A DNA stretch of 64,000 nt. Origin: Colwellia psychrerythraea. Its GTDB lineage: Bacteria; Pseudomonadota; Gammaproteobacteria; Enterobacterales; Alteromonadaceae. The notes under the pieces are model-generated. The model saw only the letters and a list, made by a program, of their open reading frames with translations. It searched no databases and had not been told where the DNA came from. Shown one piece after another: positions 17,058-26,580 of this stretch (positions within the stretch are counted from its first letter, which is position 1; each line of letters starts with the position of its first letter). Location of the stretch: NCBI RefSeq assembly GCF_000764185.1, contig NZ_JQEC01000021.1:62001-126000 (forward strand). Reading direction: 5' to 3'. The translations under genes and the position numbers were made by a program.

Positions 17058-17302
17058 CCCTGCGTCACTAAAAGCTATATAAATGCAGTTATAGAGCAAA
17101 GGAATAAAGACTAACTGACATTAAATGTGAGTGTTCATCGTATTAAGGGAAGGATCCTCACTAAATAACCTTACGGCTTGATAGCCAGGAATTTCTCGGC
17201 GTCATGTTGTTATTGAGAAAGTTTGAAATCATTCGGATTTTCTTAATAAAAAGGTAAACGAAGAAGGCAATAAAACAATAAAACTGTAATAGGAGAAGTA
17301 AA

Positions 17303-18241
17303 ATGAAAAAACAATATAATATAAAGTTTTACAGCACTGTATTTCTGACGGTACTTCAAGTCGGATGTGGTGATCAGAATGCTAGCGATATTAATGATAT
17401 TAGCGCCAATAATGATAGAGAAAGGCCTAATGTCAATACTAGCCAGGTAGTCACTCAACAATTAGACCCCATTGACTCTGCTACTGTGTCGAGCGTTATT
17501 GATTCGAAAAAAATACCTGTTTTGCAAAGTTTGATTAACCAAGCAGAACTTGTTTTTAAAGGTACGCTTATTGAAATAAGTAATGGAATATCAATTGAAA
17601 ATATTCCCTATACTTTTATTACTTATAATGTGGATGATGTTATTTCTGGTGCCTATCAAGACTCGACTATTACGTTGAAATTTGTTGGTGGTGAATATGC
17701 CAATGGCAATAGATTAACCGCGTCTAATTCACCCAATATACAACTTGGCGAAGAGTCTGTGCTATTTGTTCAGCAAGGGTTGGATATTGGTTGTGATTTT
17801 GTTCAATGTGAAAATGGCCGTTTCCTGCTAACTGATGGAAAAGTTATTGCCGCGAATGAACAAGCAATAGTAGTCGATGACAATAATCGCATTGATTACA
17901 TATCTTACGCTGCGCAAAGAGATGGACGTCACAAAGCTAGTTTAAAAAAACAGAATATTCCAAATTTCATTTCCCATTTGAAAGGTCTAGGCAAAAAATC
18001 TTTGAGCCAAAATAAGATCTTTAAAAATACAGATAAGCTCCTTCCTTTTAAGGGTTATGCAAGTTTAACCCAAGCTGGTCAAGCACCAGAGACACCTAAA
18101 AACATTCTGTCTAATAAATCGAACAAGGGTACTGCCAAAATTGCCACCGGAAGTCCGCACGATCAATGGGAAGTTGAACAACTTAAACAAAATGGAGGAG
18201 ATCCTATTTTGAATTTGAGATCTCCATACGATCATAACTGA
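17303..18241 (+). CDS. Probable lipoprotein partner of the downstream metzincin
   Basis: 312 residues with an ideal AGGAGAAGTAAA site before the ATG. The N terminus is an export signal ending LQVGC, an imperfect lipobox, so Cys22 may be lipidated. Residues ~70-160 contain an AELVFKGTLIEI...YTFITYNVDDVISG...ITLKFVGGEYANGNRL...LGEESVLFVQ pattern. From family knowledge such domains often occur beside matrixin-type proteases, though their function is not established. The metzincin gene follows 44 bp later on the same strand, so the two are probably co-transcribed and may act together outside the cytoplasm. Confidence 0.75.
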   Translation: MKKQYNIKFYSTVFLTVLQVGCGDQNASDINDISANNDRERPNVNTSQVVTQQLDPIDSATVSSVIDSKKIPVLQSLINQAELVFKGTLIEISNGISIENIPYTFITYNVDDVISGAYQDSTITLKFVGGEYANGNRLTASNSPNIQLGEESVLFVQQGLDIGCDFVQCENGRFLLTDGKVIAANEQAIVVDDNNRIDYISYAAQRDGRHKASLKKQNIPNFISHLKGLGKKSLSQNKIFKNTDKLLPFKGYASLTQAGQAPETPKNILSNKSNKGTAKIATGSPHDQWEVEQLKQNGGDPILNLRSPYDHN

Positions 18242-18285
18242 TCATACCTTCACTTCTAATAAAATAATTAAAATGAGAAATAGAT

Positions 18286-20730
18286 ATGAAAATTATTCCA
18301 TTATATAAAAAACTATCCGCTGCCACGATACTTATTGCACTTAGCGGTAATGTTATGGCGCATAAATGGTTGTATGACACTTGTGGTACTAATCAGCAGT
18401 GGTATACCAGTAGCATGACTTTTAACGCCAATCCAACAGGTTTTGATGGTCCACTTTATTCAAAGTGGCTTACTTCTTTTCAAGTAGCACTGGATCGGGT
18501 CAACGATACTCCCGCTAATTTTAATATGTATGTCAGGGTTGATAATGATCTTGATGTTTCTATTGGCAATGGCGAAAGTGAAATCTGGTGGGGCTCAGGT
18601 GTTTCGGCGGTTGAATACACCACAACCAGTTCATGTGGTGTTACCATCGAAACCGATATCATTTTTCATAATGATATCGGTAATACTATTCCTAATGGCG
18701 GTTATTTAAATGATATGAGCGACAAAACTCAGTTTAGAGGCTATGGCGACGAAAGACGATCCTTCGAAACAACGGCAATTCATGAAATTGGCCATGCACT
18801 TGGTTTAGGGCACGAAAATCGTTATTACAACATCATGGGCAATGATTACACACACTTACATACTACCGGTGACAATTCGTTGAAATCTTATGTCGGGGAA
18901 GATGCAACCAGTGGCCTGATGACGTTATACGGTAGCTCGAATCGACAAGATCTTTCTGTTGCCCAATGGCGACGTGTCGGTAGCTCTGGTGAATATAGTT
19001 CACATGCTCGTACACGTCTTTTTGACAGTAATGGTACTGTGTTAGCTTCAACAAAAGTTCAACCAAGCTGTATCAGAGATTATTGTGAAATGCGCCACGA
19101 AGTTGAGTTAGGGCAGCAAATTCAATTCGAAATGACACTTGAAAATAACGGGGAAGCTTCACAAACTGTTGAACTTGGTTACTATATTTCTACTAATGGC
19201 ACAATAACCAACGCTGATACGCTCATAGGTACAGATAATGTTACGGTGACTCGAAATACACCCGATACCGTTATCAAATATGTCACCATACCGAACAATT
19301 TACTGCCCAATACAAATTATTATCTAGGGGTGATTATTGATAATGCTGGTCAGGTATCTGAATGGGCAGAAGATAACAATTCTAGCTATATTTATATACA
19401 TACGGGTGCAGGAACGCAAGGCTCAGCGCCAGTGGCGCAGGCTAATGGTCCTTACAGTGCAGCACCTAATACCGCCATTATTTTTAGTAGTGCTGGTTCA
19501 TTTGATTCGGACGGTACTATTTCTTCCTACGATTGGGATTTTGGTGATGGTTCAGTAAGTACGGCTGAAAATCCAAGTCATAGCTATACAGCGACAGGAT
19601 CTTACAATGTGTCTTTAACGGTTACTGATAATTCAGGACTTACCGGTTTTGATTCAGCCATTGCAACGATTGGCACCACACAAACAAACTATTGCAATGT
19701 AACAGGTGGTGGTAGCTATGAACATATTGCGGGTGTTGCAGTTGGCGGTATTAACAATGTCTCATCACAAGAAAACTATGGTGACTTCACCAGCTTAACG
19801 GCTAATTTAACCAGTGGCACTAATAGTATTACACTCACACCAGGCTTTAGTGGTGGTTCTTATACCGAGCATTGGGGAGTTTGGATTGATTACAATCAAG
19901 ACGGTGATTTTATCGATGCGGGTGAACAGGTAGTTTCTGGTCAAAGTGGTACCTCGGCGATTACGGCAAGCTTTACACCACCTTCATCAGCTTCTGGCTT
20001 GACTCGCATGCGAATTGGAATGCAATATAATCAAGCTGTTACGGCCTCTTGTACAAACATTCAAAACGGTGAATTTGAAGATTACAGCGTTATGTTTTCA
20101 AATGGAGGAGGTAATAAGTTACCGATTGCCAATGCGAATGGGCCTTACTCTGGGGCAGTTAATACTACAATTAACTTTGATAGTAACGGAACTGGGGATC
20201 CAGATGGGACCATCTTTTCATACCATTGGGATTTTGGCGATGGTAACAGTGCTAATACAGCAAATGCTAGTCATAGCTATAATTCAGCAGGGCCTTACAC
20301 CGCAGCATTAACTGTGGTTGATAATCAAGGTGGGCAAAGTACAGACTCAGCAACTGTGACAGTCACTGATGGTTCAAGTAATGTACCTGATGCTTGTGCC
20401 ACACAAGGATCAATCAGTGGCGGTTCACTGAGTGCTGGAAATGTAGAATGTTTAGCCAGCCAAGATACTATCTGGTTAAGTCTACCTGATGTAGATGGCT
20501 ATAATAGTGTCGCAATTTCAAGTGGGAATGGCTCAGGAGATCTCAATATTGAATATAGTAATACAGGTTGGCCTAATGGCTCAAATGTATCTGCTAGTTC
20601 AAGTAATGCCGGTAATAGTGAATGTATTTATCTAACAAACCAAAGTGCATATTGGGGTTATATAAAAATATCAGGCACTGCTACAGGAGCCTCTATTGTG
20701 ATGGATTTTGATACAGCAGGTTGTCGTTAG
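18286..20730 (+). CDS. Secreted metzincin (matrixin-like) zinc protease with PKD and GEVED domains
   Basis: 814 residues. A signal peptide (LSAATILIALSGNVMA) precedes a matrixin-like catalytic domain with zinc motif HEIGHALGLGH (His166, Glu167, His170, His176) and a Met-turn candidate in YYNIMGND. A CARDB-like beta domain (~240-375) follows. Then come PKD 1 (~381-466, with DWDFGDGS), a GEVED-type domain (~470-605, WGVWIDYNQDGDF, FEDYSV), PKD 2 (~612-690, HWDFGDGN) and a C-terminal ~115-residue beta domain with two cysteine pairs. This is typical of marine exoproteases that degrade particulate protein. It is exported, probably by Sec plus type II secretion; the C-terminal part may be a sorting or binding domain. 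A strong terminator follows. Confidence 0.92.
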   Translation: MKIIPLYKKLSAATILIALSGNVMAHKWLYDTCGTNQQWYTSSMTFNANPTGFDGPLYSKWLTSFQVALDRVNDTPANFNMYVRVDNDLDVSIGNGESEIWWGSGVSAVEYTTTSSCGVTIETDIIFHNDIGNTIPNGGYLNDMSDKTQFRGYGDERRSFETTAIHEIGHALGLGHENRYYNIMGNDYTHLHTTGDNSLKSYVGEDATSGLMTLYGSSNRQDLSVAQWRRVGSSGEYSSHARTRLFDSNGTVLASTKVQPSCIRDYCEMRHEVELGQQIQFEMTLENNGEASQTVELGYYISTNGTITNADTLIGTDNVTVTRNTPDTVIKYVTIPNNLLPNTNYYLGVIIDNAGQVSEWAEDNNSSYIYIHTGAGTQGSAPVAQANGPYSAAPNTAIIFSSAGSFDSDGTISSYDWDFGDGSVSTAENPSHSYTATGSYNVSLTVTDNSGLTGFDSAIATIGTTQTNYCNVTGGGSYEHIAGVAVGGINNVSSQENYGDFTSLTANLTSGTNSITLTPGFSGGSYTEHWGVWIDYNQDGDFIDAGEQVVSGQSGTSAITASFTPPSSASGLTRMRIGMQYNQAVTASCTNIQNGEFEDYSVMFSNGGGNKLPIANANGPYSGAVNTTINFDSNGTGDPDGTIFSYHWDFGDGNSANTANASHSYNSAGPYTAALTVVDNQGGQSTDSATVTVTDGSSNVPDACATQGSISGGSLSAGNVECLASQDTIWLSLPDVDGYNSVAISSGNGSGDLNIEYSNTGWPNGSNVSASSSNAGNSECIYLTNQSAYWGYIKISGTATGASIVMDFDTAGCR

Positions 20731-20761
20731 ACCGAATAAATTATTTTAGAGTCAATATTAT

Positions 20762-20794
20762 ATGCCCGAAAGCGAAAGCTTTTGGGCATTTTTA
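20762..20794 (+). terminator. Rho-independent terminator of the metzincin operon
   Basis: GCCCGAAAGC pairs with GCTTTTGGGC (one G-T pair) and is followed by ATTTTTAT. Confidence 0.85.
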
Positions 20795-21073
20795 TGCGGT
20801 TTAGCATAACCCTTTGCAACACCAACACTTAATGCATCATTATCGTTGAATTGATAACTACTGAATGACTGGTTTTAAATGGGAGTCGATGCGGTCGTTT
20901 TTGGTTTTGTCACCTGCAGCATAGCGCTAACCTAGCGATGTAAGAGGGAGAAGAGGAGCAATGAGTCTAACTTGTTAAAAAATGAAAAATACCATTGGCT
21001 TTTACTCCTTTGTCACTTATTCTAGCCAATTATAATTTTCCGCTTACTGCGTCTATGCGTATAGGTATAGTTT
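20795..21073. other. Gene-free spacer before the GNAT pseudogene
   Basis: No supportable gene. It contains a short GAGGAG plus ATG, but the frame ends after five codons. Confidence 0.45.
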
Positions 21074-21580
21074 GTGCTATTCGAAACCTTATCAGACAAA
21101 TATTTAGACTTACTCTTGCAATTTGAATTGGAAAATAGGGAATGGTTTGAGTCATTGATTTCTTCTAGAGGTGATGCTTTTTATACCTATTAGGGTGTTA
21201 AAAGCCATATATCGGACTCAGTTTTACAAGCAACATTAGGGACGCAGTATTCTGCTGTTCTTATTGTTGATGATGCAATTGTGGCACGAGGAAACCTAAA
21301 AGAAATATGCATGGACAACAATAGTTGTTCAGTAGGATATCGCGTGGCAGAAAAACATGCCGGTAAAGGCTATGCTAGTTACTGCCTTACAGAGTTAATT
21401 CGGATTGCAAATAATTCATATCTAATTAACAAAGTAGAGGCACAAGTCTTGGATAATAATCCAGCGTCAATTACGGTATTAAAAAAGCAAGGTTTTTACA
21501 TGTTGTTTCACGAACCAAATTTTACCGAGTTAAATGGTGTTAAATTAGGGTGTACAACTTTTAGGTGTGTATCCGCGTAG
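21074..21580 (+). pseudogene. GNAT-family acetyltransferase broken by an in-frame TAG
   Basis: From GTG 21074 the frame spells LFETLSDKYLDLLLQFELENREWFESLISSR..., typical of the N terminus of RimJ/L-like GNAT enzymes. It reaches TAG at 21191-21193 where the context (FYTY-stop-GVKSHI) suggests a former CAG, then continues with SVGYRVAEKHAGKGYASYCL, the acetyl-CoA loop (R/Q-x-x-G-x-G/A), and NNPASITVLKKQGF to the natural stop. One point mutation thus kills the gene unless TAG is read through. A fragment starting at GTG 21281 would lack the first strands and is unlikely to work. Confidence 0.75.
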
Positions 21581-21665
21581 GTCATTAAAGCAGGACAAAA
21601 TACAGTTGGGTTTCCTCCTTAGTCAGTGATTTTAACCAGCAATGACCGCTTTGAGGTATTAGTGT
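21575..21665 (+). repeat. Decayed attC-like sequence after the GNAT pseudogene
   Basis: CATTAAAGCAGGACAAAATACAG...TTTTAACCAGCAATGACCGC has the spaced boxes of the array sites at 11944 and 13160 (AAGCAGGACTTT, TTTAACCAGC) and directly follows the gene. The end core is not conserved (GTGTTCATA). The remaining DNA to 21901 has no gene I can support. Confidence 0.4.
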
Positions 21666-21901
21666 TCATACGGGAGGTTTATTTCAAAGGTTAGGAACAA
21701 TCACAAACGTAACTAATATGTTAAACAGCTTCTATAAATATGCAGTTTTAGAGTTTTCACCATAAAATCTCATGCCTTTGCTCTAGAATAAAATAAAAGA
21801 GTAAATAAAAAGCCTGTCGGCTCATTCAATAGTCGACTATTTATCCCGTTACGTTATACTGCCGCGCTTAAACCAAGTATTTAATATTAGCGGAGAACAT
21901 T

Positions 21902-22234
21902 ATGCACGATCTTTATTATAAAGGACGTATCCACACCAGACATAACCATGTAACTACAGGTTATAATAATAAGCGTGCCGTTAAGCTTGGTAGTGAAAAA
22001 CAGCCATTAACGTTAGTTGTTAATAGTGAAGCAAGAAAAATAGAAGTGGCCAAATTAGTTACTGATAATGACTTGTTTGCTGAAATTACTGTAGATAGCG
22101 CTGTTGAAGAAAATATTCTTGAGCTTGATGGTCTATTAAACAAGCCTACAACAACGCGTTTTGATAAAACGCCAAACCGTAATGATCCGTGTTCATGTGG
22201 TAGTGGCAATAAATATAAAAAGTGTTGTGGTTAA
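21902..22234 (+). CDS. SEC-C metal-binding motif protein (PBPRA1643-type)
   Basis: 110 residues. The C terminus is a SEC-C zinc-binding motif (PNRNDPCSCGSGNKYKKCCG, Cys-x-Cys-x8-Cys-Cys), as at the end of SecA. The N-terminal part (YYKGRIHTRHNHVTTGYNNKRAVKLGSEKQPLTLVV) matches what I recall of the small proteobacterial family known as PBPRA1643-type SWIM/SEC-C proteins. The role is unknown; SEC-C motifs bind zinc and often contact ribosomes or partner proteins. GGAGAA before the ATG serves as the binding site. Single gene. Confidence 0.88.
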   Translation: MHDLYYKGRIHTRHNHVTTGYNNKRAVKLGSEKQPLTLVVNSEARKIEVAKLVTDNDLFAEITVDSAVEENILELDGLLNKPTTTRFDKTPNRNDPCSCGSGNKYKKCCG

Positions 22235-22272
22235 TAACATATTATTAGAGTTATTTAACGATTTTAGTAAAT

Positions 22273-22305
22273 ACTATCCAGTAATTAACTCAATTACTGG
22301 ATAGT
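22273..22305. terminator. Intergenic hairpin between convergent genes
   Basis: A 14-bp perfect stem ACTATCCAGTAATT / AATTACTGGATAGT with a 5-nt loop sits between the SEC-C gene and the leftward receptor gene. The T-runs are poor, so it is a terminator by position more than by form. Confidence 0.55.
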
Positions 22306-22414
22306 CTTCACTCATTTAAGTGCCTTGATGACCTATAAAATAGCCTACTTATGAAAAATTACTCATCCTAGCTTAGCTAGGCGAGTAAATTCAAATGTAA
22401 AACCTTTATGTAGA

Positions 22415-24766
22415 CTAAAAGTTATAATCAACTTGTATGCCATATACAGCGGGTCTGTCGACAAATCCATAAAACGTATCAGTACCAAAAGTACTACCAG
22501 ATAGTGGGTTATTGCCCACATAAGTTAATACTTCTGCATTAGTCATATTTTTAGCAAACAACGCTATGTTCCACTTCTCACTTTCAAGGGCAATGCGCAT
22601 ATCTACTTTGTTGTAACTATCTACTTCATAAAGTGGATTTAAGTTAACATCAACATTTTGTTTGGCTGAGTGATATAGACCTAGCGTGGTTCTAAAATAC
22701 TCAAAACCTAAAAATGAAATGTCAGTAAAGTAGTCAAAACCGATACTAGCGGTTATTTTAGGGGTGAATTGGCCCGACTTTCCAGTGTAATCACAAAGCT
22801 GGTTACCATCAGCGCCGATATCACCATCGGGTACTTGTCTACTATGACAATTGCCATTGGTAAAGTCGATATATTCATGATCTAAATACGCAATACCATA
22901 TTGCATCGATAAACCATCATGTAATATCCAGCGACCTTCAACCTCGACACCTTGTACCACGGTTTCTTTTGCATTACCGACATTAAAACCGAGTACGCCA
23001 TCAAACTGACTGACTTGTAAGTTGTCGTATTCAGTGCGATAAAGCGCTAAATTTATTTCTAAAGTATCATCTAGTATTAATGACTTTATCCCTAGCTCAT
23101 AAGCCGTAGCTTCTTCTTCTTCAAACTCCCACGAATTGACATTATTGGCTCTGGCATCAAAGCCACCAGCTTTAAAACCAGTGGTAGCAGAAGCATAAGT
23201 CATAACATTGTTGGCTATTTTATAACTAACATTGATAAGTGGTGTGAAAGAGTTTTCATCACGTGTGCCTGTTAGGTTGTGACCCTGTGGAGATAACGGG
23301 CTCTGCTCACTTTGAATGCCAAAGACTGCGTCAAATAAAGCGGGGGACATAGGGTCTTGAGTAATTTCACCTGAATTTAAATCAGTAATATTCATTACTC
23401 GAGATGATGTTTTCTCTTCGCTGGTAAAGCGAGCACCCAAGGTAAGTGTTAAAGCGTCAGTAAAATGATAACGACCTTGAAAAAATGCTGACCACATATC
23501 GGTATCTAGCTGGTAGTTTCGACCAGCCGCTTGTCCGGTCATAGGCGCAAGTGCGCCACCTGAAACTAAACCTAAAACACTATTGCTCGGTATGTTGATA
23601 TTATCATCAAAGCCAAGCTCACTAGTTTGATAAAATAAACCACCTAGCCAATCAAATTTTTCACCAATTGGTGAAACCAATCTTATTTCTTGGCTTAATT
23701 GTCGATATTCTTCATCAATAAATACTGAAAAAATAGGGGCCGCGGTATAGTCACAATCACAAGTTTCGACAAAGTCGTATGAGACAAAACCTGAAACTGA
23801 GGTGAGGGTGTAATCACCTAATTGGAAGTTAGCAGTCAGTGTGGCATTATTTAAGCTGTTGCTATTACTTTCTTCTGCATCAGCTTGACGTTCATAGTTC
23901 AGCTCACTTTCAGTTATTGCATTAGGGTGCCCTAAAGCCCCTAATATTTGACTGAATGTTGCACCAGGAATAGGGTAACCATCAAGGGCCGGCTCATCTC
24001 TAATGACTTCTATTTGTCTTCCGTTACCATCAAAATCATCACGTTCTACTTTAAATAGAAAATTCATGGTATCGCTTGGCTCCCACAATAAACTCAAGCG
24101 TACCGCGCTTTCATCACGAATTGTCTCATCGCGATCTTTAAAGGTATTGTCAATGTAACCGTCTTCTGAATAGTCTCTAACCGCTAATCTTGCAGATAAT
24201 GTATCCGTTAATGCGCCAGATACCATACCGGTAAATTCTGTAGCACCTATGGTTGGTTGATACTGTACGCCAAGATGAATTTCGGTGTCTTGTGTTGGTT
24301 TAGCTGAGGATAAATTAAGCGCGCCAGCAACTGAGTTTTTACCAAACATGATGGATTGCGGACCCTTTAACACTTCTATTCTTTCTAAATCTAGAAAAGG
24401 CATACGTAGCAGTTGTTGACGGCCATAATGAATACCATCGATATATTGACCAACCGATTGTTCAAAACCTTGGTTATTACCTGTGCCAATGCCACGGATA
24501 AACATTTGGGTACTAATACCTGTTTCTGTCATATGTAGATTAGGCACTGAATATTGTAAGTCATCAATTTTTTCGATACTTTTTTCTTTTAAATCATCGC
24601 TACTTAGCACATTCATTGATATAGGTGTGTCTTGCGCATTTTCAGGTCTTTTTTGTGCAGTTACTTCAATTACTTCTAAAGCGACATGCTCTTGCGCGGT
24701 TGCCGCATTAATTGCTAAAGCACAGGCACTCAGGGTAAATATGCTTTTAATTGTTAAATTCTTCAT
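22415..24766 (-). CDS. TonB-dependent outer-membrane receptor
   Basis: 783 residues. Signal peptide (KSIFTLSACALAINAATAQ), then the TonB-box region VIEVTAQKRPENAQDTPISMNVLSSDDL, a plug domain (~45-160, with RGIGTGNN and VLKGPQSIMFGKNSVAGALN), and a 22-strand-type barrel ending in VYGIQVDYNF with the terminal aromatic residue needed for insertion. The sequence style (ITAQKR/QDTP start) is that of receptors of Sphingomonas/Colwellia-type bacteria that take up organic compounds more than siderophores; the ligand is not readable. An AAGAGAG binding site precedes the start. The divergent AraC-type gene is its likely regulator. Confidence 0.93.
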   Translation of the reverse strand: MKNLTIKSIFTLSACALAINAATAQEHVALEVIEVTAQKRPENAQDTPISMNVLSSDDLKEKSIEKIDDLQYSVPNLHMTETGISTQMFIRGIGTGNNQGFEQSVGQYIDGIHYGRQQLLRMPFLDLERIEVLKGPQSIMFGKNSVAGALNLSSAKPTQDTEIHLGVQYQPTIGATEFTGMVSGALTDTLSARLAVRDYSEDGYIDNTFKDRDETIRDESAVRLSLLWEPSDTMNFLFKVERDDFDGNGRQIEVIRDEPALDGYPIPGATFSQILGALGHPNAITESELNYERQADAEESNSNSLNNATLTANFQLGDYTLTSVSGFVSYDFVETCDCDYTAAPIFSVFIDEEYRQLSQEIRLVSPIGEKFDWLGGLFYQTSELGFDDNINIPSNSVLGLVSGGALAPMTGQAAGRNYQLDTDMWSAFFQGRYHFTDALTLTLGARFTSEEKTSSRVMNITDLNSGEITQDPMSPALFDAVFGIQSEQSPLSPQGHNLTGTRDENSFTPLINVSYKIANNVMTYASATTGFKAGGFDARANNVNSWEFEEEEATAYELGIKSLILDDTLEINLALYRTEYDNLQVSQFDGVLGFNVGNAKETVVQGVEVEGRWILHDGLSMQYGIAYLDHEYIDFTNGNCHSRQVPDGDIGADGNQLCDYTGKSGQFTPKITASIGFDYFTDISFLGFEYFRTTLGLYHSAKQNVDVNLNPLYEVDSYNKVDMRIALESEKWNIALFAKNMTNAEVLTYVGNNPLSGSTFGTDTFYGFVDRPAVYGIQVDYNF

Positions 24767-24845
24767 GTTATTTAACTCTCTTATTATAATTATTATTAAC
24801 CGTTTACATTAATAATATAAAGAGGAGTTATAGTGAAGATAAGGT

Positions 24846-24882
24846 TAAAAGCGGTCAATTTGCAGTGAAAAGTGGTCAATTT
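24846..24882. promoter_or_regulatory. Direct-repeat operator candidate between receptor and AraC genes
   Basis: AAAAGCGGTCAATTTG (24846-24861) and AAAAGTGGTCAATTTG (24867-24882) differ at one base and are spaced 21 bp, two helical turns. AraC-family proteins typically bind such paired direct half-sites. The site lies 80 bp before the receptor start and 43 bp before the regulator start. Confidence 0.65.
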
Positions 24883-24924
24883 GATGGTTAACTGGTAACA
24901 AATAATACAAAATTGAATTTTAAA

Positions 24925-25968
24925 ATGGTGTTAAATAATAATTTACCAACTCACTTTTCAGGTCAAGTCTTTGCCCATAAACTGAATTTTATTTCGACCA
25001 CACTATTGAAGCATAATATTGATTTATCCCGTTTACTCAAAGGCACAAATATTGACCCACAAGGACTAGAAAGCCGTGAATATAAAATTCATAAAGATCA
25101 AGTAATCACTTTTTATCGTAATGTTTTAGCATTAAAAATTCCAGATATTAGTTTAATATTAGGTGCTTCGATAAAACCTCAAGATTACGGCTTATATGGA
25201 TGTACTTTGTTATGCTGCAAAGGTTTGCGTGCAACATTAGAGTTTGCCATTAGTTATCACAACTTAGTCACTAAAACTGTCAATATGACACTGTATGATG
25301 ATAAATCAGGGCAATCATACTTTCGCTTCGAAGATTTGTTACTTGTCAGCGACTTAGAAGAATTTAATATTGAGCTACAGTGTGTAATTGTTTTATCTTT
25401 AATTAGAGATTGTTTGAATAACGATAAATTTTCTTTTGATGGTTTAAGGTTTAATTTTAGCAAACCTAAACATCATCAAGGTTATGAAGATTTTTTCGCT
25501 TGCCCAATAACTTATAATACCCCTCATAATGAATTTGTTTTTAATAATGATAAATGGTCATTAAATACTCCGCAAAGTAATCCTTTAGCCATGCCTATCT
25601 TACTGAGTCAATGTGACATGGTGTTAAATTCTGTGGCATTAAAAAATGAATTTATAAGCACTGTAAATAAATGGGTAGCGACAAATATGCACAAAGAGCT
25701 TTGTGCTGAAAGCCTCGCGAGTGATTTATATCTAACTCCTAGAACGCTACGCAGAAAACTATCGGAGCAGGGCACAAGCTTTACTGGCATAGTGAAGGAG
25801 TTACGCTGTAGCGCCGCTAAGAAGTTAATTACTGAGACCCAATTAACCATTGAAGATGTTGGTTGTGCTATTGGTTTTAATGATGCTTCTAATTTCAGAG
25901 CCGCTTTTAAGAAGTGGACAGGACAAACGCCATCTAATTTAAGGCAGGTTGGTTTGTTAGCCAATTAG
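24925..25968 (+). CDS. AraC-family transcriptional regulator
   Basis: 347 residues from ATG 24925; a TTG at 24913 would add four residues and neither has a clear binding site. The N-terminal ~190 residues resemble the Arabinose_bd-type sensor (LLKGTNIDPQGLESREYKI, DYGLYGCTLLCCKGLRATLEF). The C-terminal ~95 residues carry the double helix-turn-helix (AESLASDLYLTPRTLRRKLSEQGTSF, then IEDVGCAIGFNDASNFRAAFKKWTGQTP). It is divergent from the TonB receptor with a paired direct repeat between them, so it probably controls that gene and itself in response to the imported compound. Confidence 0.9.
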   Translation: MVLNNNLPTHFSGQVFAHKLNFISTTLLKHNIDLSRLLKGTNIDPQGLESREYKIHKDQVITFYRNVLALKIPDISLILGASIKPQDYGLYGCTLLCCKGLRATLEFAISYHNLVTKTVNMTLYDDKSGQSYFRFEDLLLVSDLEEFNIELQCVIVLSLIRDCLNNDKFSFDGLRFNFSKPKHHQGYEDFFACPITYNTPHNEFVFNNDKWSLNTPQSNPLAMPILLSQCDMVLNSVALKNEFISTVNKWVATNMHKELCAESLASDLYLTPRTLRRKLSEQGTSFTGIVKELRCSAAKKLITETQLTIEDVGCAIGFNDASNFRAAFKKWTGQTPSNLRQVGLLAN

Positions 25969-26152
25969 GTTGTATTTTAATCGTTATAAAGTGGCAGGGT
26001 CAGTGGGTAACAGAGCAACATTGCTTGAATTTAAAAAAATAAAGCCATACGATAGTCTACAGTGAATCCCTGTGTTTTAAGCCTCTGTTAATTCAAGCAC
26101 AAAATACACTGACTTTTTTCCTAATTACGTATGTTTACATGGATAGCTTCTA

Positions 26153-26551
26153 ATGCTTAAAAATACTAGAGTCGAAAAAATCGCTTTCATCTTAGTTGCT
26201 CTGATGATTTTGTTACAAGGATTTTATGGCGTTTTTGCTTACCTTGATTCAGCTACTTTTGCTAACTTAAGAGGCACTGAGTTATTTTTAAACACGGATG
26301 CTGACTGGGTTAAAATTTATGGCTCGCGAACGCTGTTCATCACATTAATTCTCGGTTATCTGTTATATAGCCGTAATTACTTAATCTTAATGTGGTGTGC
26401 ATTATTTGGTACGATAATGCCGATCACAGATGCCTGGCTTGCCTATGAAGCTCAAGCGCCAATCAAAGTTGTATTAAAGCACCTGGCTACAATTGGGTAT
26501 CTAGTGCTGATAATCTTCGTTTTAAGAAAAACAATTACGAATAAAAAATAA
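26153..26551 (+). CDS. Small four-span membrane protein (DUF4267-like)
   Basis: 132 residues with about four hydrophobic segments (IAFILVALMILLQGFYGVFAYL, LFITLILGYLLY, LILMWCALFGTIMPITDAWLAY, HLATIGYLVLIIFVL). The Gly-Ser-Arg before the second span and the DAW in the third resemble the DUF4267 group of small integral membrane proteins, of unknown function. It lies 30 bp before the isochorismatase-like gene on the same strand and may be co-transcribed with it. Confidence 0.7.
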   Translation: MLKNTRVEKIAFILVALMILLQGFYGVFAYLDSATFANLRGTELFLNTDADWVKIYGSRTLFITLILGYLLYSRNYLILMWCALFGTIMPITDAWLAYEAQAPIKVVLKHLATIGYLVLIIFVLRKTITNKK

Positions 26552-26580
26552 AAACGCGCTTAAGGTGTTCTGGGGACTAT

